A program made the position numbers and the translations under genes. A stretch of 51,675 nt of DNA from a virus: positions 1 to 51,675 of the IMG/VR virus record IMGVR_UViG_3300010160_000062; one strand, given 5' to 3'. The notes under the pieces are model-generated. The model had not been told where the DNA came from and searched no databases. It saw only the letters and a program-made list of their open reading frames with translations. This document shows, one piece after another, positions 6,292-14,226 of the stretch (the first letter of the stretch is position 1; every line of letters begins with the position of its first letter).

Positions 6292-7476
6292 ATGTCACAC
6301 GCAGATCCAATTATTGATAAAATTATCGTAGCCCGTGTTAGCTTGCTTTTAAAGCATCCGTTTTTTGGCAACATGGCTACCCGTTTGAAAATTCAAGAAG
6401 GCACAGAGTGGATGGGCACTGCCGCAACAGACGGACGCACTATCTTTTTTAATCGTGAATTTTTTGAACCTCTATCAGTTAAGCAGGTTGAGTTTGTAAT
6501 TGCACACGAAATTTTGCACAACGTTTTTGATCACATGGGACGTAGAGAAGGCCGTGATCCAAAAATATTTAACATTGCCGCAGACTATTGTGTAAACGGA
6601 CAATTGGTGCGAGACCATATTGGTGATCATAAAATTGAAGGTATTAAAATCTTCCATGAACCCAAATACTACGGCATGGGTGCTGAAGAAGTTTACGACA
6701 AGATTTATGATGAGATGGACGAAGAGGAATTAAATGCTCTTGGTCAATTGTTAGATGATCATATTGACTGGGGAGAAAACGGCAAAGACGGACAGCCTGG
6801 CTATAGCAAAGAAGAACTTAAACAAATTCGTGACGAGATTCGAGAAGCTACTATTGCGGCGGCTCAAGCGGCGGGTGCAGGTAATACTCCTGCAAGTATC
6901 CAAAGAATGATTAAAGATTTCACTGAGCCAAAAATGAACTGGCGTGAAATTATTCGTCAGCAAATTCAAAGTACAATTAAAAACGACTATTCGTTTATGC
7001 GTCCAAATCGAAAAGGCTGGCACATGAGTGCAATTTTGCCAGGTACTAATTACGATGAGACTATTGACATTTGTGTAGGTATTGACATGTCAGGTTCAAT
7101 TGGTGACGAGCAAGCAAAAGATTTCTTAACAGAAATTAAAGGCATTATGCAAGAGTACAAAGATTTTAAAGTTAAAGTCTGGTGCTTCGATACCAAAGTA
7201 TATAACGAACAAGACTACGACGGTTACTGCATGGACGAGTTTGATGAATATGAAGTAATGGGCGGTGGCGGTACAGAGTTTGATGCCAACTGGGAATATA
7301 TGAAAGAACATAATATTAACCCTAAAAAGTTTATTATGTTTACAGACGGTTATCCTTGGGGCAGTTGGGGTGATGAAAATTACTGCGATACAGTATTCAT
7401 TATCCACGGTAATAACACTATTGTTCCCCCGTGGGGCGAATATGCTTATTACGAAGGTGTTAAGGAAACTGCATGA
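6292..7476 (+). CDS. VWA-domain protein with zinc metallopeptidase motif (DUF2201-like), MoxR partner
   Basis: The protein has two parts. The N-terminal half carries HEILHNVFDH (72-81), an HExxH zinc-peptidase motif with another His five residues on. A helical, acidic linker follows (about 130-190). The C-terminal half is a VWA-like fold with a MIDAS signature DMSGSIG (265-271), a GGGGTEFD segment and a FTDG strand end. This layout matches the DUF2201 putative metallopeptidase plus VWA-like family, commonly encoded beside MoxR ATPases. The upstream gene is that ATPase, so the two probably form an ATPase/adaptor complex. The zinc motif and MIDAS both look intact. It has its own promoter at 6235 and overlaps the next gene as ATGA. 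The substrate is unknown. Confidence 0.87.
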   Translation: MSHADPIIDKIIVARVSLLLKHPFFGNMATRLKIQEGTEWMGTAATDGRTIFFNREFFEPLSVKQVEFVIAHEILHNVFDHMGRREGRDPKIFNIAADYCVNGQLVRDHIGDHKIEGIKIFHEPKYYGMGAEEVYDKIYDEMDEEELNALGQLLDDHIDWGENGKDGQPGYSKEELKQIRDEIREATIAAAQAAGAGNTPASIQRMIKDFTEPKMNWREIIRQQIQSTIKNDYSFMRPNRKGWHMSAILPGTNYDETIDICVGIDMSGSIGDEQAKDFLTEIKGIMQEYKDFKVKVWCFDTKVYNEQDYDGYCMDEFDEYEVMGGGGTEFDANWEYMKEHNINPKKFIMFTDGYPWGSWGDENYCDTVFIIHGNNTIVPPWGEYAYYEGVKETA

Positions 7477-7760
7477 GTTTAAAAAATGGCAAGCCCAATC
7501 CTTTAAATTATTTCAATTTACGCAGGGTTGAGTTTGCCTGTCCGCATTTCAAGTATACTTCCATAGAAAAGTACAACCCAACCTTAGTCAGATCTGTAGA
7601 CTCTTGGATCAAAAAGAATTTAAATAATAGGTATTATGTTGGGCAGGGCATATCATTAGACAATACCAATACAATAGTGTATGTTACACGTATTGGTTTT
7701 GAGAGTGAAAAAGAATTAAGTTTTTTCACGATTGCTTGTCCATATTTACATATACGATAA
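7473..7760 (+). CDS. hypothetical protein, 95 aa
   Basis: Unknown small basic protein, coupled to the VWA gene (ATGA). It contains the beta-like segments RRVEFACPHFKYTSI and TNTIVYVTRIGFESEKELSFF, with a helix SVDSWIKKNLNN between them. Two Cys-Pro pairs (ACPHF and ACPYL) are notable but too far apart to imply a metal site. The adjacency suggests a possible connection with the MoxR/VWA pair, which is only inference. A 30-bp gap with an isolated TATAAT (7762-7767) and a good AAGGAG follows. Confidence 0.7.
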   Translation: MSLKNGKPNPLNYFNLRRVEFACPHFKYTSIEKYNPTLVRSVDSWIKKNLNNRYYVGQGISLDNTNTIVYVTRIGFESEKELSFFTIACPYLHIR

Positions 7761-7790
7761 CTATAATACGTACTTAACAAAGGAGATACG

Positions 7791-8036
7791 ATGACCGATC
7801 CAGTACAAACTACGGCAACCGCGCCAGAAGCAGAAGCCGCACAAAACCCAGAATTGACTGTTAACGATTTAAATGCAATGAAAGTTATCATTGATATTGC
7901 CAGTTCACGTGGCGCATTTAAGCCTAACGAAATGGTAGCTGTAGGACAAACTTACACCAAATTGACAACATTTTTAGAATCTGTTGCTCAACAACAATCA
8001 GCTCAACAATCAGCGGCACCAACAACAGGAGCTTAA
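7791..8036 (+). CDS. hypothetical protein, 81 aa
   Basis: Small acidic protein with low-complexity ends: the first 25 residues are Thr/Ala/Glu-rich and the last 15 are Gln/Ala/Ser-rich. The centre (LTVNDLNAMKVIIDIASSRG, then FKPNEMVAVGQTYTKLTTFL) is predicted helical and looks like the functional core. I recall uncharacterised proteins of marine T4-like phages with the same DLN..IIDIAS.RGAFK layout. AAGGAG at 7780-7785 gives a strong ribosome site 5 nt before ATG. The gene starts a run of three more genes ending in thyX. Confidence 0.75.
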   Translation: MTDPVQTTATAPEAEAAQNPELTVNDLNAMKVIIDIASSRGAFKPNEMVAVGQTYTKLTTFLESVAQQQSAQQSAAPTTGA

Positions 8037-8037
8037 T

Positions 8038-8646
8038 ATGGCCCAAGAACTTAAACACGTTGGTAGAGTCAAATCTACCAACAAAAAATGCTTAGTAGCA
8101 TACAGAACATTGCCCGGAGAGTCTGCTAGTTGCTTAATTATTCCTACAGAAAATTTGCCTGATATCTATCACGATGCCATTATTAATCTAGTAGAAAGCA
8201 ATGCCGGGCAAACTGCTTATGAATTTGCCGAAGCATTGGATCGCACACAATTTCCAGACGGAAGTCGTATGTTGCCTGCGTTACATTCAACAGGTCGTTT
8301 GGTTAAACTTGCAACCAAAGATGTTGAAATGACTCCAACCACCAGCGTTTCAATCATGCTCAGCGAACTCAATCAGATCATCGCTGAACAACGCGGAGTA
8401 GCTGTGGACGATTTAGCACTGACTAGCCCTAACGCTAAACCTGAAGAAAAAATTCAAGTTCAGCAAGGTGAAGGATTAAAAACAACATCTGCATCAGTTA
8501 ATGAAACAGAAATTACTCCTACATCGTTCGATAATGCAGACAGTGAAGCTAAATTTTATCGTAGTCAAGCAGATAAACTTTCCAAGCAAGCCGCTGAAAT
8601 GCGTCGGAAAGCAGAGGAATTGGCGCCGACCAAAAAGAAAGTGTAA
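8038..8646 (+). CDS. conserved T4-like hypothetical protein, 202 aa
   Basis: The start ATG at 8038 lies one base after the previous stop; a longer frame from 7984 would run inside that gene and is rejected. Residues 1-130 form a compact domain with VGRVKSTNKKCLVAYRTLPG, then CLIIPTENLPDIYHDAIINL, then VESNAGQTAYEFAEAL. Residues 135-165 are a low-complexity linker. Residues 170-202 form a charged helix (AKFYRSQADKLSKQAAEMRR) ending in lysines, a likely coiled coil or nucleic-acid contact. I recognise this pattern from marine T4-like phages as an uncharacterised conserved protein. No enzymatic motif is visible. Confidence 0.8.
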   Translation: MAQELKHVGRVKSTNKKCLVAYRTLPGESASCLIIPTENLPDIYHDAIINLVESNAGQTAYEFAEALDRTQFPDGSRMLPALHSTGRLVKLATKDVEMTPTTSVSIMLSELNQIIAEQRGVAVDDLALTSPNAKPEEKIQVQQGEGLKTTSASVNETEITPTSFDNADSEAKFYRSQADKLSKQAAEMRRKAEELAPTKKKV

Positions 8647-8966
8647 TGACCAAAACGGGAAGAATTCTTCCCAAGGATGTCATAGAACATTGGCCAGAAG
8701 TATTCGGAGAAGTACATTTAAATGTGTTACCATTACGGTATCTTCATACAGTATTGGTCACATTTAAAGATGGCAAAACTTGGGAAATACGCATCACCGC
8801 AACGGTAAAACGCAATGGTTGGCCGGCCTTTGAAAAGAATCTTAGTGAACTATTTAAAAGTTATGAAGACAATATAGATAATGTAGACTTTAAACTTGAC
8901 ACTAAACTTGTTCGAAGAGATATAGAAAAAAGCACTCAAAAATTCCTTAAGAAAAAGAAGTTATAA
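8646..8966 (+). CDS. hypothetical protein, 106 aa
   Basis: Unknown basic protein, overlapping the previous stop by one base (TAATG). The N-terminus RILPKDVIEHWPEVFGEVHL and the beta-type segment LNVLPLRYLHTVLVTFKDGK look conserved. A WEIRITATVKRNGWPAFEKN segment follows, and the C-terminus is very Lys-rich (KFLKKKKL). The composition suggests nucleic-acid contact but this is not demonstrated. It precedes thyX by 3 bp. Confidence 0.73.
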   Translation: MTKTGRILPKDVIEHWPEVFGEVHLNVLPLRYLHTVLVTFKDGKTWEIRITATVKRNGWPAFEKNLSELFKSYEDNIDNVDFKLDTKLVRRDIEKSTQKFLKKKKL

Positions 8967-8969
8967 ATA

Positions 8970-9635
8970 ATGAATGTTCGACTACTTAGTTACTCCCAAC
9001 CCACAGAAGAATTTGAAAACCTTGGCATTGCAGATGCACAGGAACTCATTGCGTATTGCGCCCGTGTCAGCAATCCAAGCAACCAACTTAACACTGACAC
9101 ATCAGAAAAGCTCATCAGATACTTGGTCAAACACCAACACTGGAGCCCACTTGAAATGGTCAGTGCCTGTATTGAAATCACTACCACCAGAGACATTGCC
9201 CGGCAAATTTTGCGACACAGAAGTTTTAGCTTCCAAGAGTTCAGTCAGCGATATGCTGACCCTACTAAAGACCTGTCGTTTGTATGTAGAGAAGCACGAT
9301 TGCAAGACGATAAAAACAGACAAAACAGTATCCCAGTCGACGATCAACTGTTACAAAATGAATGGTACAGAGCTCAACAAAGAGTTATCTATGCCGCTAA
9401 ACGAGAATACGAATGGGCTATTGCTAACGGCATAGCAAAGGAACAAGCCCGAGCTGTTCTACCGGAAGGGCTTACTGAAAGTCGCTTATATATGAATGGT
9501 ACACTACGTAGTTGGATTCATTTTATTGAATTGCGCAGTGCTAACGGTACCCAGAAAGAGCATCAAGAAGTTGCAGTTGCTTGTGCTAAAGTAATTGCTG
9601 AAATCTTTCCAATGGCTAAAGAGTTGGTTACTTAA
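8970..9635 (+). CDS. thyX: flavin-dependent thymidylate synthase ThyX
   Basis: Makes dTMP from dUMP using FAD, NADPH and methylenetetrahydrofolate. The ThyX signature RHR-x7-SQR is present at 82-94 (RHRSFSFQEFSQR), with HWSPLEMVSACIEI upstream and LPEGLTESRLYMNG plus RSWIHFIELR downstream, all typical of the family. The 221-aa length is normal. With RNase H and FolE/QueE upstream it forms an early nucleotide and replication block. It is the last plus-strand gene here. Its 3' end overlaps that of the converging minus-strand gene by 8 bp, leaving no room for a terminator. Confidence in both family and activity is high. Confidence 0.95.
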   Translation: MNVRLLSYSQPTEEFENLGIADAQELIAYCARVSNPSNQLNTDTSEKLIRYLVKHQHWSPLEMVSACIEITTTRDIARQILRHRSFSFQEFSQRYADPTKDLSFVCREARLQDDKNRQNSIPVDDQLLQNEWYRAQQRVIYAAKREYEWAIANGIAKEQARAVLPEGLTESRLYMNGTLRSWIHFIELRSANGTQKEHQEVAVACAKVIAEIFPMAKELVT

Positions 9636-10695
9636 AAGTTTCTGGCGGAAATGTTTTAATGTGCTGTTCAAACTCTCCTGCTAACCAATCATAGTCATTT
9701 ATCTTAGATAACATCTCAGGATTATCTTTATAAGCAGTTCCAAACCATTTTCCCGCACTCGCACCGCTCTTGGCGTATTCGCTATATTCTGCTCCTGTGC
9801 TTTCATTGAGCCATGCAGATAAACGGTTTTCAGTTTCAATATCGTTTTGTCCTACAATAATTCTACTGCTTAGTTTTACGCACTCTCTAAAAGCACTTCT
9901 CCAAGTGCTTAGTGGATCTGTATTAAATGCAGTGATATTTGAAACATGTGGCATTGATTTAAATTTACTGCTTATACTAGTAGTCATATCTGTACTTGAT
10001 AAATCCATATCTAGTGTTAGTTGACGAGGCAATAATTTTACGCCGCCGTATCCGTATTCTAAATTATTAATAGGGTTTTGACTTTTCCAGACATGTACTA
10101 TATCAAGCTCTTCATTAGTTAACAGCATATTAAAGTCAAAAGTTGGCACTACTTTAGCATCAGCATCTATTACCCAGAACATTGCTGACGAAACTGTTTC
10201 TGCGGCTTGTCTATGTGCATTGTGAATACCTTTTACACCGTCTACTCGATAGACTAAATTGTAAACAGCTAACTTGGTTAATTCTATAAAATTCTTGTTT
10301 GCAAACGTTTCGTGAAAGGAAATAAACACTACATCATAAGGCACTGTATAACTAGCTATCTGTGTATGTTCTTTCTTATTAATAAACAATCGAGAATCTA
10401 ATTCATCATCTGTTATTTCTAAATGTTTAGGAAAAATAAAAATACTTGTTTTACTCCAGTTATCACCATTTGGAAATACATGTACATAGTCCGATTCCCA
10501 CTCTGATACTTTGTAATCAAAATTAAAATTTATTGCAGGTACTACATCTGAAAATATAACCCAGAAGAATTTAGTAAAAGCTCTGCGCTTGGCCTCTGAA
10601 AAACTAGTAACACTTTTGGCCAGTGGAAAACGTTCTTTTAAGATAGAAAAATGTTTATTGTTAAGATTGGAAGAGATATAAAATATATCGTACAT
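9628..10695 (-). CDS. tandem glycosyltransferase-like protein with one degenerate domain, 355 aa
   Basis: Two copies of the same GT-A-like module lie in tandem. Copy 2 (about 121-240) has YDVVFISFHETFANKNF, then AAETVSSAMFWVIDADAKVV, with the DAD (177-179) acting as a likely metal- and sugar-nucleotide-binding DxD. Copy 1 (about 2-75) has YDIFYISSNLNNKHF, then AFTKFFWVIFSDVVP: the same frame of residues, but the first Asp is replaced (FSD). The C-terminal 120 residues (AFRECVKLSS, RLSAWL, DYDWLAGEF) match the C-terminus of the neighbouring 296-aa protein. Expected role: transfer of sugars to a virion protein or surface glycan. It overlaps the upstream gene by one base (TAATG) and ends head-on against thyX. 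Confidence 0.72.
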   Translation of the reverse strand: MYDIFYISSNLNNKHFSILKERFPLAKSVTSFSEAKRRAFTKFFWVIFSDVVPAINFNFDYKVSEWESDYVHVFPNGDNWSKTSIFIFPKHLEITDDELDSRLFINKKEHTQIASYTVPYDVVFISFHETFANKNFIELTKLAVYNLVYRVDGVKGIHNAHRQAAETVSSAMFWVIDADAKVVPTFDFNMLLTNEELDIVHVWKSQNPINNLEYGYGGVKLLPRQLTLDMDLSSTDMTTSISSKFKSMPHVSNITAFNTDPLSTWRSAFRECVKLSSRIIVGQNDIETENRLSAWLNESTGAEYSEYAKSGASAGKWFGTAYKDNPEMLSKINDYDWLAGEFEQHIKTFPPETFK

Positions 10696-11585
10696 TATCG
10701 TTTTCTAATAATTCTAGGACTGTTGCTATATACTGTTTTAAAGAATTTACTGCCGGCTGGATCCAAATTGGCAATTTCTAATTTGCATTTATCCCTAAGT
10801 TCTTTACCGTAAAAATTGATTTGATTTGTTTTTTCTTCTTCTGTAGCATTTTCATAATGCTCAGTCCAGTAAGTAGTTAACCATTCAAAGTCACGCACAT
10901 TAGCATAATCCCATTTGGTACAATTAGTTAAGGCAGCGCCTTCTCTTGCACCTAGTATACTGTAGATTCCGTTTTCTACATCAGCACCTACACTAGACCA
11001 TACCAATAGTCTATGATAGTTTTGCCACCATATAGTAGATAAGTCCGTTACTTTTGCACCCTGGTCCAACGACATCTTTACACCTTCGCGAAACCCTGCT
11101 CTCCATGCTTGAAAAGGAGTTGCGTTAGTAAAGCTCTCACTATAGTTTTCGTTAAACTGATAATATTTGTCATCAAAACAGAATTCTACCAATCCCTTTG
11201 CATCTGTTGGATCACTGTTTTCATGCGTTTTCATCTCGTTTACAAATTTACGTGTCCATAATTTAAGTCCACCGTTGCCGTACATAAGTCCGTTAACATG
11301 AACTTTTCCGCACCAACTAAACACATGCTCTGGAGTAAGACCTAACTTTTTTATATCTATTTCAATTTCGAGAAATTTAGGATCTACAATATTATCAGCA
11401 TCCACAGTAACAAAATATTCTGTTTCACTTAGGGCGGCGCAGGCTTTGTGTGCGGCATCGCTGCCTTTAACTCCATGCACACGTTTGGCCCAGGGCACCT
11501 TGTTACACAAATCTGCATAATTTTTTTCTGCGTTAGGTTCATCATAACTTAAAAATATAATATCCTGTTCTATAATTTTAATCAT
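10695..11585 (-). CDS. GT-A-fold glycosyltransferase (GT2-like), 296 aa
   Basis: The N-terminal domain begins QDIIFLSYDEPNAEKNYADL, then HGVKGSDAAHKACAALSETE, then YFVTVDADNIVDPKFLE. DADNIV (about 59-64) is the DxD motif on the usual strand end, and the preceding helix with HKA is the typical GT-A substrate helix. The C-terminal domain includes YGNGGLKLW, GFREGVKMS and VRDFEWLTTYW and is shared with the downstream tandem protein, so the two are paralogues. No membrane segment is visible, so it is probably a soluble cytoplasmic enzyme. Donor and acceptor are unknown. It overlaps the upstream gene by 8 nt and belongs to the operon started at 14255. Confidence 0.78.
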   Translation of the reverse strand: MIKIIEQDIIFLSYDEPNAEKNYADLCNKVPWAKRVHGVKGSDAAHKACAALSETEYFVTVDADNIVDPKFLEIEIDIKKLGLTPEHVFSWCGKVHVNGLMYGNGGLKLWTRKFVNEMKTHENSDPTDAKGLVEFCFDDKYYQFNENYSESFTNATPFQAWRAGFREGVKMSLDQGAKVTDLSTIWWQNYHRLLVWSSVGADVENGIYSILGAREGAALTNCTKWDYANVRDFEWLTTYWTEHYENATEEEKTNQINFYGKELRDKCKLEIANLDPAGSKFFKTVYSNSPRIIRKR

Positions 11586-12189
11586 TTATTTTCAATCCGT
11601 AAGAGTCAAAGAATCTTTTTGTTGATATTGAAATAATATCAATTTGGGATTCAAATTTACTTTCAAAACTGTATACAAGTTTTCCAGCTTTTAATATGTC
11701 GTGCAATTTAATATAAACTGTTCTAATTAAAAAATCAAAATCAGTCTCTAACATAAAAAAGAATACCAAGGTGCTGTCGTACTTTGCACCATCCAGCGAT
11801 TCTCTCCCCAGATCTGTAACATAAAATGTCCACTGTTTTTGAGTGTTATCCCATTCAATGATAAACTCGGTGGTATCACTAACTGCATTTTTTACCCATT
11901 CTAGAGATTTATTTTTAAAACTAAATTCGCTGTATACCTGTTTAGTTATTAATTTATATTCTATGTTTCCATCTAACTTGATTGAACGATCAATTAAACA
12001 ATCTCTAAATAGAGTCTTTCCACTTACTAGATCTGCGTGATCGTCTTTAGTAATTTTAGCATAGTGAGTAAGAGCAGGATTTGGATCATTAGTAACTGAA
12101 AGCAAAGATTCAGTTATTGGATCAAAATAAGCATAATATTCGTGAACTATATCACCTGGGTCGTTGAATATCTTTTTAGTTCGAGCCAC
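11578..12189 (-). CDS. hypothetical protein in glycosyltransferase island, 203 aa
   Basis: Unknown. The first half looks beta-rich (IVHEYYAYFDPITESLLSVT, then HYAKITKDDHADLVSGK), the middle has FIIEWDNTQKQWTFYVTD, and the C-terminal 60 residues look helical (LIRTVYIKLHDILKAGKLVY). No DxD, Cys cluster or signal peptide is seen. It overlaps the glycosyltransferase genes on both sides (14 nt upstream, 8 nt downstream). It is therefore certainly expressed with them and may be a partner or an acceptor protein, but this is inference from position. Confidence 0.7.
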   Translation of the reverse strand: MARTKKIFNDPGDIVHEYYAYFDPITESLLSVTNDPNPALTHYAKITKDDHADLVSGKTLFRDCLIDRSIKLDGNIEYKLITKQVYSEFSFKNKSLEWVKNAVSDTTEFIIEWDNTQKQWTFYVTDLGRESLDGAKYDSTLVFFFMLETDFDFLIRTVYIKLHDILKAGKLVYSFESKFESQIDIISISTKRFFDSYGLKIND

Positions 12190-13021
12190 TTGCCAACTCC
12201 TCTAAACGTAAAATTAACTCTGGAGTAACAAAGTTTTTTTCTATATAATGAAATAGCTTACTTTGTTTTATATTGCCTACAACTAAATCACCCTTTGTAT
12301 TTAAAACAGCAGTAACAGTGTCTTGCCAACTATTACACGGATGATCCCATAATTGTAAATGAGGTTTCATATGAATAAACTCTAACGGACTGTGATTATC
12401 AAAAACTTGATCATGGCACATTAACAGTTCTATAGATACTGCGGTAGCTAAATCTAAACTACATATATTTTGATATTCGTTTGGTGCAAATTTATCCCAA
12501 CACCATTCCCAGTTGTTACAAACAAATTCAAGTGTTTTATAAAACTCGTGTGCAAGTTGTGATTTTTTAAAATAATGTAACGCTATATAAGGCTCGCTAA
12601 GTTTATTAGCAATAAATGTTTTTCTATGAAATGTATCTTGTACAGTTTCTAATTTATAATTTTTTATTCGAGAACAAAATTTTAAATCGTAGTTAGAGCA
12701 ATATTCCCACCATGTGGTAATATCTTCTAATAATAACATATCCGAATCAAGAACTATAGTTTCATCATACGGTGTAACATGATATAGTTTCCATCTATGC
12801 TCAGTTGCATAACGACTTTCAGATGTGTTTTCTGACCAAGGTGTTGGTATTATTTTGTCAAATACATCTTTGTACTTTTCAGGAATATCATTGGTAGTAA
12901 CAAGGGAAATTCCTGTTACAGATTTTTGACTATATTTTATACTCAGAGCTAGTGCATAAGCCTGTGATATATAATCCACAGTATCTGTATTTTGTGCAAA
13001 GATTAAAAATCCTTTAGACAC
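12176..13021 (-). CDS. GT8-like glycosyltransferase, 281 aa (GTG start)
   Basis: Glycogenin/LgtC-like layout: FLIFAQNTDTVDYISQA at the N-terminus, then the metal-binding strand ETIVLDSDMLLLEDI with a DSD motif. A second half follows with FIHMKPHLQLWDHPCNSW, which carries the late His commonly seen in GT8 enzymes. The frame is open upstream to 13036. GTG at 13019-13021, with GGAGGG just upstream, gives MSKGFLIFAQN, which aligns residue for residue with MTRGAVIFAQN of the upstream paralogue and yields the same 281-aa length, so I chose it. It overlaps the previous gene by 8 nt. It probably adds a hexose to a phage or host glycan; the acceptor is unknown. Confidence 0.75.
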   Translation of the reverse strand: MSKGFLIFAQNTDTVDYISQAYALALSIKYSQKSVTGISLVTTNDIPEKYKDVFDKIIPTPWSENTSESRYATEHRWKLYHVTPYDETIVLDSDMLLLEDITTWWEYCSNYDLKFCSRIKNYKLETVQDTFHRKTFIANKLSEPYIALHYFKKSQLAHEFYKTLEFVCNNWEWCWDKFAPNEYQNICSLDLATAVSIELLMCHDQVFDNHSPLEFIHMKPHLQLWDHPCNSWQDTVTAVLNTKGDLVVGNIKQSKLFHYIEKNFVTPELILRLEELASGSN

Positions 13022-13859
13022 CCAACCCTCCGTCAATAAATCTGCATAAACTGGATTTATTCATTACATGCACATCAAGTGCTTGTGTTTTTACTAGAGT
13101 ATACTCTCCGAGATAATCTTGTTTTTCAATTAAAAATTTCATTTTGTCATTTGTGATATCTATTAACAAATCCTTGTCAGTTATGAACGTCATTTTTCCA
13201 GGAAGATCTATTGCAAAACCTCCGTTAGTTTTACCGTTCATAATATGTATGGCAATACTAAATGCATAGTCATTTCGATAGGTGTTAGCACTGATGCCGT
13301 AAAGATTTCTAAAATAAGTCCAATTAGATTTGATATATGCAACTAGGTCAAAAAATGCTTCTGTAATACTGTTCTTTTGAAAAATAAATGCAGTGGCCCA
13401 ATAAAAAGGTATACTCCACTGACTAACACGTTCAAATTCTAGTGTTGAGCGCCAACCTGATAGATCCATGCTGTTACGATAAATTTGAAAATCGTAGTCG
13501 CTGTCAAATGCTGGTTTTAAAACATTGGAGTTAATAATATAATCGCTATCAATTACAAGTGTTGTATCATACGGCGTAAGGTTATAAATTTTATCTCTTG
13601 TAAAGTTCTTCCACTCAACTGTTTTATTAAATAATGCACCGTCATTAAAATTCTTGAATTGTGTTCCTGAAAACTCAATACTTATTACCTTATCAAATCC
13701 GTGATTGGGATATGATTCTTGTAACCAGTTTTCACTATCTGTAATAATAGATACTGGAATATCTAGATATTTTTTTATTCGAGTGGCAGCAAATACTGCC
13801 ATTTTTGTATAATCTAAACTGGCATTGTTTTGTGCAAAAATTACAGCGCCACGTGTCAT
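13014..13859 (-). CDS. GT8-like glycosyltransferase, 281 aa
   Basis: Paralogue of the next gene in the operon. RGAVIFAQNNASLDYTKMAV starts the Rossmann-like half. DTTLVIDSDYIINSNVLKP provides the DSD motif (about 103-105). WRSTLEFERVSQWSIPFYWA and NDYAFSIAIHIMNG lie in the acceptor half, and ALDVHVMNKSSL is the C-terminal His segment. No membrane anchor is visible. The protein overlaps its neighbours by 4 and 8 nt. Two adjacent GT8-like and two GT2-like proteins suggest stepwise assembly of an oligosaccharide, perhaps on virion fibres whose genes lie directly upstream, or alteration of the host surface. Confidence 0.75.
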   Translation of the reverse strand: MTRGAVIFAQNNASLDYTKMAVFAATRIKKYLDIPVSIITDSENWLQESYPNHGFDKVISIEFSGTQFKNFNDGALFNKTVEWKNFTRDKIYNLTPYDTTLVIDSDYIINSNVLKPAFDSDYDFQIYRNSMDLSGWRSTLEFERVSQWSIPFYWATAFIFQKNSITEAFFDLVAYIKSNWTYFRNLYGISANTYRNDYAFSIAIHIMNGKTNGGFAIDLPGKMTFITDKDLLIDITNDKMKFLIEKQDYLGEYTLVKTQALDVHVMNKSSLCRFIDGGLGV

Positions 13860-14206
13860 AGTTCAACTATATCAGCAATCTTTCTTTTGCTTTTTAGGTT
13901 GGCGTATTTGGCCGCATATTCGTTCGTTGCTTCAAAATAAACTGCTATAATAGAATCAAAAAATTCCTGTACATTAGAAATAATAACAGGGTAATTATTA
14001 GCATCAACAAATGCCACATCAGTGGTTTGTCCCAAATCTATTATAGATTTAGTAAGATTAATTAGCTCAGGAGTAACTTGAAAGGTAGCACCATTGATAT
14101 AGTGTACTAATTTTTGATTATATTCTTCTAATATTATTCGCCTTTGATTTGATAAAGTTGCCATGTAATTGGCAACTGCAAAGGCTTTTTCAATTCTTTC
14201 ATCCAT
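13856..14206 (-). CDS. hypothetical protein, 116 aa, first gene of glycosyltransferase operon
   Basis: Helical protein: KAFAVANYMATLSNQRRIIL with EEYNQKLVHYINGATFQV at the N-terminus, then LINLTKSIIDLG, then FFDSIIAVYFEATNEYAAKY and a basic end (LKSKRKIADIVEL). I recall similar uncharacterised proteins beside fibre genes of marine T4-like phages. It is directly behind the perfect sigma70-type promoter at 14227-14255, with a GGAG ribosome site, so it leads the operon. The function is unknown; a structural or chaperone-like partner is possible. Confidence 0.75.
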   Translation of the reverse strand: MDERIEKAFAVANYMATLSNQRRIILEEYNQKLVHYINGATFQVTPELINLTKSIIDLGQTTDVAFVDANNYPVIISNVQEFFDSIIAVYFEATNEYAAKYANLKSKRKIADIVEL

Positions 14207-14226
14207 AGATAACTCCGTAATGTACT

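Noticed and set aside
7762-7767. Isolated TATAAT upstream of the gene at 7791
   Set aside because: No acceptable -35 hexamer is found at 16-18 bp; the nearest TTTACA is 11 bp away. The AT-rich gap explains the match.
8962-8969. Exact T4 late promoter octamer TATAAATA on the plus strand
   Set aside because: It ends directly before the thyX start codon, so a transcript starting from it would begin downstream of the ATG. It arises from the stop codon TAA of the preceding gene and AT-rich context.
8974-9435. Plus-strand frame of 153 codons inside thyX
   Set aside because: It is in another frame of a clearly conserved enzyme gene and begins 4 nt after its start; no independent evidence.
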